A stretch of DNA of 11,278 nt from Nitrososphaerota archaeon (lineage in GTDB: Archaea > Thermoproteota > Nitrososphaeria > Nitrososphaerales > UBA183). Under the pieces are notes generated by a model that saw only the letters and a list, made by a program, of their open reading frames with translations, searched no databases and was not told the origin of the DNA. Numbering within the stretch: the first letter of the stretch is position 1; every line of letters begins with the position of its first letter. Shown here in pieces: positions 1 through 5,563 of this stretch. The DNA is taken from assembly GCA_027386095.1 (NCBI GenBank), contig DAHXUN010000008.1, positions 1-11,278 on the forward strand, written 5' to 3'. The position numbers were made by a program, and so were the translations under genes.

Positions 1-2139
1 ATCTACTCCTATCCGGAGGTCGCTGCGAGGCTCAGGACGGTGAGGGAGCTTGTTGAGAAGTACAGGTCGGTGCTAGTCTTCACCAACACGAGGTCGGAGG
101 CAGAGGCCCTGTCGAGCCGCTTCAGGGTATGGGACCCCAGCTTCCCCATCGCGGTGCACCACAGCTCCCTTTCGAAGGCGACCCGGGAGGCGGTCGAGAA
201 GGGCCTCAAGGAAGGCAAACTGCTCGGGGTGATCTGCACGAGCAGCCTCGAGCTCGGCATAGACATCGGGTTTCTGGAATACGTGGTGCAGTACAACTCC
301 CCCAGGCAGGTCACGAGGCTGATCCAGCGGGTAGGGAGGAGCGGACACAGGATCGGGCAGGTCTCCAACGGTCTCGTCATCACCCAGGACTCGGACGACA
401 CTCTCGAAGCGGCGGTCCTTTGCCGCAAGTCTGTCATGGGAGAGCTTGAGCCCCTCGAGCCGGTCTTCAACCCCTACGACGTCGCGATACACCAGGTGGC
501 CGGGCTCCTCATCGAGCAGACGAGCTGGAACTTCGACGACCTGATAGCGCTCTTCAGGCGGAGCTACGCCTACGCAGACCTGGACGCCGAGAGACTGAAG
601 AAGGTCCTCGTGTACATGAGGGAAAGGTATCCGAGGCTCGCATTTTACAGCGAGTCTGACGGGAAGGTGTTCCGGGCCCGGGACGTCAAGCCTCTCTTCT
701 CCTACTACTTCGACAACCTTTCGATGATCCCTGACGAGAAGCAGTATCTGGTCATCGAAGGTGACAACTTCGTCGGCACCCTGGACGAGGCCTTCGTCTC
801 GGAATACGGGGAGGTCGGAGTGAAGTTCGTCGAGGCGGGGAGGTGCTGGAAGGTGGAGCAGATCTATGGAAACAAGGTCTACGTTAAGGCTGAAGAAGAC
901 CCCACCGGAGCCGTCCCGAACTGGGTCGGGGACGAGATACCCGTCCCAAGGGAGGTCGCCGCCGAAGTTGGCGCAGTGAGGAGGAGGTACGCCGAGGAGC
1001 TCTCAAAGGGGACCGAATCAAAGTACCTAGACGAGCTGGTACGTACATACCCGGTCTCCCGGGCGGTCCTCGAAGAGTCACTGAAAGAAGTGGCCGAGCA
1101 GTACGAGGCGAAGCTACCCATACCTTCTGAGAGGCTGATCACCATCGAGAAGTGGGACAGGTTCCTGGTGATTCAGGCCGCCTTTGGTCATCGGGTGAAT
1201 AGGCTGCTCGCCAGGGTCATCGGGCACATCGTCTCGGAGAGGATTGGACAGTCGGTGGCGGTGCACCAGGACCCCTATCGGATAGTCATAGAAGCCGACG
1301 TTTCGCCCGCCATGGCGCTCTCGGTCATCGAGGAACTCCACAAGCTCGATCTGATAGTGGCGACCGAAAAGGCTGTAGAGAGGAGCGGGATCTTCAAGCG
1401 GAGGCTGATACACGCAGGGAAAAAATGCGGTGCCATAGCCAAAGATGCGGACTACGCCAGCGTCTCGATTTCAGGGATCATCGAGGCGCTCAGAGACACC
1501 CCGGTCTACGAAGAGGCGATGAGCGTGATCTTCCACGACGACTTCGACCTGGCAGGGGCGTCTGACGTGGTCGAAAAGATCCATGCCGGGGCCATCGAGG
1601 TCAAGCTGGTGGAGTACGAAGCACTCACCCCCATAGCGCGCATCGGGGTCGAAGAGATCAGCAGGAGGGGGGAGATCGTCTCTCCCGAGAGGCTCAGGGC
1701 TCTTCTCAAGCAGTCCACGAGGGCCAGGATCAACGAGACGTTCTTGGTCGTAGTCTGCACCAACTGCTGGAACTTCCTCGAACTCAGGAAGGTCGTCGAC
1801 CTGGAGGGGCTCAACAGATGTCTCGCATGCGGCAAGGCCGCCATCGGGCTCTCGACCGACTCCTACGAGAACGTCTTCTCCCTCGCGATGAAAGCGAGGA
1901 GCAGGTCGGACCTCCGTGGAAGCAAGCAGAAGCTGGTGGAGTCGCTCAGGAAGTCGGCCGAACTTAGGGCCGAGTACGGCCACGCCGTTGACATACTGGT
2001 CGCCGGGAGGGGCATCAGGCTGGCCGACGCCTCGGCCCTGGCCGCGAAGATGAGGAAGGAAGGGAGGGACGTGATCGAGCTGGCGATAGAGGGCGAGAGG
2101 GAAGCGCTCCGCAGGCGCTACTTCTTCGCTGCTTCCTGA
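1..2139 (+). CDS. lhr: Lhr-type superfamily 2 DNA helicase, C-terminal part (5' end outside window)
   Basis: The frame is open from base 1, so the N-terminal RecA1 domain (Walker A, DExH) lies upstream of the window; 712 residues are visible, and a full archaeal Lhr is usually about 850-950. The visible part starts in RecA2: motif IV-like VFTNTR, motif V CTSSLELGIDIG, and motif VI QRVGRSGHR near visible residue 109. The core continues with NLSMIPDE, shared with the second Lhr here, then the winged-helix and Lhr-specific regions. A four-cysteine cluster (CTNC at 1756-1767, CLAC at 1819-1830, 17 residues between pairs) probably binds zinc, and a helical tail follows. Lhr proteins are ATP-driven 3'-to-5' translocases that unwind DNA and RNA:DNA hybrids in repair. 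The 3' end overlaps the opposing MAGE-like gene by 22 bases. The family call is firm; the substrate is unknown. Confidence 0.93.
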   Translation: MYSYPEVAARLRTVRELVEKYRSVLVFTNTRSEAEALSSRFRVWDPSFPIAVHHSSLSKATREAVEKGLKEGKLLGVICTSSLELGIDIGFLEYVVQYNSPRQVTRLIQRVGRSGHRIGQVSNGLVITQDSDDTLEAAVLCRKSVMGELEPLEPVFNPYDVAIHQVAGLLIEQTSWNFDDLIALFRRSYAYADLDAERLKKVLVYMRERYPRLAFYSESDGKVFRARDVKPLFSYYFDNLSMIPDEKQYLVIEGDNFVGTLDEAFVSEYGEVGVKFVEAGRCWKVEQIYGNKVYVKAEEDPTGAVPNWVGDEIPVPREVAAEVGAVRRRYAEELSKGTESKYLDELVRTYPVSRAVLEESLKEVAEQYEAKLPIPSERLITIEKWDRFLVIQAAFGHRVNRLLARVIGHIVSERIGQSVAVHQDPYRIVIEADVSPAMALSVIEELHKLDLIVATEKAVERSGIFKRRLIHAGKKCGAIAKDADYASVSISGIIEALRDTPVYEEAMSVIFHDDFDLAGASDVVEKIHAGAIEVKLVEYEALTPIARIGVEEISRRGEIVSPERLRALLKQSTRARINETFLVVVCTNCWNFLELRKVVDLEGLNRCLACGKAAIGLSTDSYENVFSLAMKARSRSDLRGSKQKLVESLRKSAELRAEYGHAVDILVAGRGIRLADASALAAKMRKEGRDVIELAIEGEREALRRRYFFAAS

Positions 2140-2678
2140 GCGCGCGAAAGAATCAGGGTCATCAGGGTCTTCTCGTCGACTTCGGCCCGGGTCCTCCACC
2201 CTATGTGCAGCATCCCCTTGTCGTCTTGGTCGAGGTACCCCCTCTTGACGTACCTGTCCAGGGAGTAGTCTACGCGCCACTTCGGGAACTTTTCGCGGAG
2301 GAACTGCTCGACCTCGCGCCGGGAGACGCGCCCTGACTTTGAGTTGACGAAGGCGATGCTGGCCGCGAGGACGGCAAGGTCATCGATGCGTATCCCCGAC
2401 GTCTCCGCTTCGCTGATCGTCGGCGGCTCTTTGAACCTCAGAAGGAACCGCGACGAGTCGTCGGTGCCGTCCGGCCCCTTTACCTCGAACACCTCTAGCC
2501 CCATCGGCGCCACGTCTTCAGAGAGGACTCCGATTATCTTCCGGTACTCGCGGCCCAGGTGCCTCCTCATCTCCCACCCCTTGACCCCCGGATTCCGCCC
2601 GCGCTGAAGGACGAGTACTTGGAATGCCCTCCTCACCTTCCTCTCCAGCAGCGCCCTGTCTGCGGTCTCTGGCTCCAT
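2118..2678 (-). CDS. MAGE/Nse3-like tandem winged-helix (kite) subunit of an SMC complex
   Basis: This 186-residue protein is the third gene of the SMC operon. Its ATG overlaps the kleisin stop by one base (ATGA type), with a weak GGGGGA upstream. It reads as two winged helices. The first covers about residues 34-82: GWEMRRHLGREYRKII, then LSEDVAPMGLEVFEV, which lines up with the MAGE pattern ASExLxLVFGIDLKEV. The second covers about residues 95-168: an SGIRIDDLAVL helix like MAGE PKTGLLIxVL, then VSRREVEQFL like ATEEEVWEVL, then VKRGYLDQ and a terminal GWRTRAE like MAGE VQExYLEY and WGPRAxAE. MAGE proteins include Nse3, which binds the Nse4 kleisin and DNA in Smc5/6; bacterial ScpB and MukE are more distant kite relatives. 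The operon position after a kleisin supports a kite role. The alignment was by eye; a divergent ScpB is the main alternative. Confidence 0.72.
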   Translation of the reverse strand: MEPETADRALLERKVRRAFQVLVLQRGRNPGVKGWEMRRHLGREYRKIIGVLSEDVAPMGLEVFEVKGPDGTDDSSRFLLRFKEPPTISEAETSGIRIDDLAVLAASIAFVNSKSGRVSRREVEQFLREKFPKWRVDYSLDRYVKRGYLDQDDKGMLHIGWRTRAEVDEKTLMTLILSRAQEAAKK

Positions 2679-3436
2679 CAGCTGTCCCCCGTTATCGAGA
2701 TGGCCACCGACTTCGGGGTCCCCTTTACCTTCTCAGCGAGCGCCTTCGTCCAGATCTTCCCGATGAGGGGCTCGGTCTTCAGCAGCGCCCTCCCCTCGCT
2801 TATGAGGAAGGCGAGCAGGTACGCCCTCCTGACCTTGGTCCCATAGCTTTCGCCCTCTATGAACTGGCGGTAGTCCAACCATTCGCCGTTTGACTTTTGA
2901 AGAAGCTCGTCGTAGAGGCGGCTCAGGCCGAGTTCAAACTCTTCCGCGGTGAAGACGCCGAGGCTGACCAGGTCCGAATATTCCACGACCCCGGGGATGA
3001 TCCCGTATGTGCCGAACTGGTTCTTGAAGCGCTCCGACATGGGGGTCAGCTCGCGCCAGTAGACGAAGGCCTTCTCGAGCCCGCGGGAGGACAGCTGGTC
3101 CACCTGGGCGATCGGGTGCCAGCTCTTCACGAACGCCTCCGAAAGGGTCTCCTTGTGGAGTAGCTTCAGCTTCAGTTGGATGAGCAGCGGGTCTATGTAG
3201 AGGGCGCTGGCCCTCTGCTTAAGCCACTGGTCCTGGAGCTTCACTATCTGGGCGAGCTCGAGCATCGCTTCCGAGTCGACGAGCAACTCATCGAGGAACT
3301 TCAGCTCGGGAAGGCGCTGCTTCAGGAGCAGTATCTTCTCCCTGATGTCTACGTCGAAGGGGTTGGCGCTGCTCGTCTCCACGTCACGGCAGAGCTCTAT
3401 CACCCTCAGATAGTCGTCGAGCTTCGTCTGTTCCAC
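2678..3436 (-). CDS. Kleisin-like (ScpA/Nse4-type) subunit of an SMC complex
   Basis: This 252-residue protein is likely the kleisin that bridges the two SMC heads. Near the N-terminus, NPFDVDI (residues 25-31) matches the xPWDVDI motif of archaeal ScpA, and the following helices (LELAQIVKLQDQWLKQRAS) resemble the ScpA segment that packs on the SMC neck. The C-terminus (about residues 192-235) has the kleisin winged-helix pattern: FIEG, VRRAYLLAFLISEGRALL, then PLIGKIW. ScpA ends with a similar FLALLEL...G pattern, and Nse4 with a comparable TVEN...SFLIRDG pattern. A central region of about 120 residues is less familiar. The start is a GTG directly after the SMC stop (TGA-GTG), with AAGGAG nine bases upstream, so translation is probably coupled. 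The next gene starts on its stop codon. Kleisin membership is well supported by motif plus context; ScpA-like versus Nse4-like is undecided. Confidence 0.72.
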   Translation of the reverse strand: MEQTKLDDYLRVIELCRDVETSSANPFDVDIREKILLLKQRLPELKFLDELLVDSEAMLELAQIVKLQDQWLKQRASALYIDPLLIQLKLKLLHKETLSEAFVKSWHPIAQVDQLSSRGLEKAFVYWRELTPMSERFKNQFGTYGIIPGVVEYSDLVSLGVFTAEEFELGLSRLYDELLQKSNGEWLDYRQFIEGESYGTKVRRAYLLAFLISEGRALLKTEPLIGKIWTKALAEKVKGTPKSVAISITGDS

Positions 3437-5473
3437 TCACTTCAGCTCCTTGACCTCTGACCCGCCGTGCACTGCCTGGACAGTTATGACGTGGGCGCTC
3501 TTGTCGAAGACGGTGAGGATGGAGGGGGTTATCACGATGTACTGTGACGCCTCCCTCTGCTTCATCTGAGAGAGTATCATCTTGAACATGGCCTCCCTGT
3601 TCTTGGGGTCCATGTGTATGTCGAACTCGTCGAGCGCCCGCAGGGGAGAGACGATCCTCGCCTGCAGCGACAGGAGGAACGCCATCAGCGCCACCGACCG
3701 TTCGCCTCCGCTCTGTGTGAACGGGTCGAGAGTGGAGGGCGCGCCGCCTCGGAACCCCACGTAGAGGTCGAACCCGGCATCTTCTATGGCGTCGGCCTGC
3801 TCGAGCTTGATGAACCCGCTGGCGTCGGCGGCCGAGAGCACCGCCTGGTAAGCTGGGTCCACCGCCTCTACAAGGTCCTCCATCGCCTTCTTCCAGACTT
3901 CCTTGCGCGACCCGAGCTCCACGAGCATCGACTTCTTGTTTTCCTGGAGCTTGGCAAGCTTGACCTTGAGCTCCTCGATGTTCCCGGAGTAGTCGCTGTA
4001 GATCTTCTCAGCGTCGTCCGGGACGTCCTGCATCTTCTGGATGTGGGCCGAGACCAGCTTCAGTTCCTCTGACACTTCGTAGGGCTGCCTGACGGTCTCC
4101 ATCCTTGCACCTGCGTTCTCCAGGTCGGGCACGAGCTTGTCCAGCTCGGACCTGTATTCCTTGGCGCTCCGCTCGAGGTCGTGAAGGTCTGACTCGGTCA
4201 CCCTGATCCTGTATGTCAGTACCTCCGCCTTCACCCTGAACGAGATGTAGCTGTCAATGGCCCGTTTAATCAGCTCCTCGGTCCTGGTGATCTCCGGCTG
4301 AAGCGAAGACACTTCCCTGTCGAGCTCCCCCTTCCTGCGCTTCGCGTCTTCTTCTGCGGCCTCCCCCTTTTTTTCGACGTATTCGGCCAGGTCCTTCAGC
4401 CTCTTCCCGCTCTTGTCCCCGCCCCTGGCCAAGAGCTCGTCTATGGTGCTCGAGAGCCCCGCCATGTCATCCTTTATAGAACGATAGGCATCCCTTGCCG
4501 ATTCGTCCTTTGCCTTCTCTGACTCCGCCCTTATGAGCGCGTAGTACAGCTTCCTGAGCTCGACCTGTTTGTCGAGCAGGGTCTGGTGCGTCTGCTCGGC
4601 GTCGGCCGTCACCTCGGCCTGCTGGGACTTCAGATCCTCCAGCGCCCTAGTCTTCGACGTGATCTTCTCCTCCGCTCCCTGGAGCGCTTTGCTCAGCTTG
4701 GCTTCAGTGCTCCACAGGAGCTCCTTAGAAAGGAGGTCTCTGTGCTCGACCTGCTTCCTCTTCTCCTGATAGCGGTCGTACACCTGCTTCCAGTATTCCA
4801 GCGCCTGGTTGGCGTTGTCAATCAGCTGAAGGAGTGAGCTCTCCTCCCCGACGAGGCCGCTTAGCTCCTGTTCGGCGAGCAGAATCCTTTGCCTGTACGC
4901 CGAGAATCCGACCGCTTCCTCGACCATCCTCAGCCTTTCCTGGGGGGTGACGGCGCCCAGCTCTTCGATCATCCCCTGGTGCATTATGATCAGCAGGTTG
5001 TCGGGGTTGATGCCGAACTCGCGGAGCAGCCTGACCACTTCGCTCTTATCGATCTCCTTGTAATCTGCCTCGAACCAGTAGGAACCGTCACGCCTGAGGT
5101 AGCGGCTCAGCATGAAGGTGTCGGACTTCGAATATGGTATCGGTCTGTGGCCTGCCTTCGCGGAGTTGTCAAAGACGAGGGAGACCCGGGCTATCTCTTT
5201 GCCCCTTCGGATGAGGTCCGAGAGCTTCCGGGAGCGCTCGGTGTATGCCTGGCCCAAGGCGACTGAAATCGCCAGGAGCACCGAGGACTTGCCTGCCCCG
5301 TTGGGACCGACTATCAGGTTCAGCCCTTCACGGAGGGGGATCCTGGCATATTCGTAACTCATGAAGTTCTCAAGGATGATCTCCTTGACGGTCGTGAGAT
5401 GGGACGGCCTCTCCTGGGAGACCTCTTTGACGCCGCTGGACAAGCTTACAGGCTGCGCGAACCCTGGGCGCAT
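3437..5473 (-). CDS. Short Smc5/6-like SMC ATPase, no recognisable hinge
   Basis: This 678-residue SMC-superfamily ATPase would clamp or translocate DNA as a dimer. Head motifs: NFMSYE (36-41), Walker A GPNGAGKSS (56-64), Q-loop Q166, signature QSGGERSV (587-594), Walker B LRALDEFD (611-618), D-loop HMDPKN (620-625), and ITPS (648-651) where many ABC ATPases have the switch histidine. QSGGERSV, MDPxN and SQYxxITP follow Smc5; LDEFD is typical of Smc6. The head-proximal arm (YDRYQEKRKQVEHRDLL, about 232-248) and the re-entry segment (WKKAMEDLVEAVDPAYQAV) also resemble Smc5. Residues of about 190-540 are coiled coil, turning near 340-370 (LLARGGDKSGKR). There is no room for a normal hinge, and no cysteine anywhere, so no Rad50 zinc hook. 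Smc5 is over 1,000 residues. ATG 5473 follows an in-frame TAA; homology starts near residue 27, and TTG at 5443 is an alternative. Confidence 0.88.
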   Translation of the reverse strand: MRPGFAQPVSLSSGVKEVSQERPSHLTTVKEIILENFMSYEYARIPLREGLNLIVGPNGAGKSSVLLAISVALGQAYTERSRKLSDLIRRGKEIARVSLVFDNSAKAGHRPIPYSKSDTFMLSRYLRRDGSYWFEADYKEIDKSEVVRLLREFGINPDNLLIIMHQGMIEELGAVTPQERLRMVEEAVGFSAYRQRILLAEQELSGLVGEESSLLQLIDNANQALEYWKQVYDRYQEKRKQVEHRDLLSKELLWSTEAKLSKALQGAEEKITSKTRALEDLKSQQAEVTADAEQTHQTLLDKQVELRKLYYALIRAESEKAKDESARDAYRSIKDDMAGLSSTIDELLARGGDKSGKRLKDLAEYVEKKGEAAEEDAKRRKGELDREVSSLQPEITRTEELIKRAIDSYISFRVKAEVLTYRIRVTESDLHDLERSAKEYRSELDKLVPDLENAGARMETVRQPYEVSEELKLVSAHIQKMQDVPDDAEKIYSDYSGNIEELKVKLAKLQENKKSMLVELGSRKEVWKKAMEDLVEAVDPAYQAVLSAADASGFIKLEQADAIEDAGFDLYVGFRGGAPSTLDPFTQSGGERSVALMAFLLSLQARIVSPLRALDEFDIHMDPKNREAMFKMILSQMKQREASQYIVITPSILTVFDKSAHVITVQAVHGGSEVKELK
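3446..3451 (-). promoter_or_regulatory. Ribosome binding site for the kleisin-like gene
   Basis: On the minus strand AAGGAG lies nine bases before the GTG at 3436, inside the last codons of the SMC gene. It supports internal translation initiation at this GTG instead of a later ATG and argues for a polycistronic SMC-kleisin-MAGE mRNA. Confidence 0.6.
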
Positions 5474-5506
5474 TTAGACATTGCTGACCGCGAAGTCGAT
5501 ATTCAC
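5474..5506 (-). other. Possible ten-codon leaderless upstream ORF before the SMC gene
   Basis: On the minus strand GTG at 5506 opens a ten-codon frame (MNIDFAVSNV) whose TAA is immediately followed by the SMC ATG. GTG 5506 is within about three bases of the start predicted from the TATA-like box at 5540-5532, so the mRNA could begin with this mini-ORF. It may instead be an untranslated leader; nothing else supports translation. Confidence 0.2.
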
Positions 5507-5531
5507 TTTCGGCCACCTCTCTCTCGCTACT

Positions 5532-5540
5532 CCTTAAATC
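5532..5540. promoter_or_regulatory. Shared divergent TATA-like box for the SMC operon and lhr2
   Basis: The box reads CCTTAAATC on plus and GATTTAAGG on minus, the clearest AT-rich patch in the gap between the divergent genes. On plus its centre lies about 27 bases before TTG 5564, the usual archaeal TATA-to-start distance, which fits leaderless transcription of lhr2. On minus it predicts a start near 5509, leaving about 35 bases before the SMC ATG. One near-palindromic box may therefore place TBP/TFB in either direction. Confidence 0.5.
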
Positions 5541-5563
5541 GGCGGGAGCCCTCCGGAAGGTGT

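Noticed and set aside
1471..2280. A 269-codon open frame on the minus strand inside the Lhr gene
   Set aside because: It is antisense to well-conserved Lhr C-terminal sequence, is rich in Arg, Pro and Gly, and shows no recognisable domain; GC-rich DNA commonly leaves such frames open.
3437..5473. Reading the SMC gene as Rad50
   Set aside because: There is no CxxC zinc hook (no cysteine at all), no mre11 neighbour, and the signature and Walker B regions fit Smc5/6 better.
2118..5473. MukBEF or Wadjet (JetABCD) defence system
   Set aside because: Wadjet and MukBEF have a much longer SMC with a hinge, and Wadjet carries a JetD nuclease subunit; no JetD-like gene is present and no mobile-element context is visible.
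5399..5563. N-terminal extension of the second Lhr starting at ATG 5399
   Set aside because: It would overlap the 5' end of the divergent SMC gene and cover the shared promoter; the extension has no Lhr homology, and TTG 5564 has a TATA-like box at the right distance.
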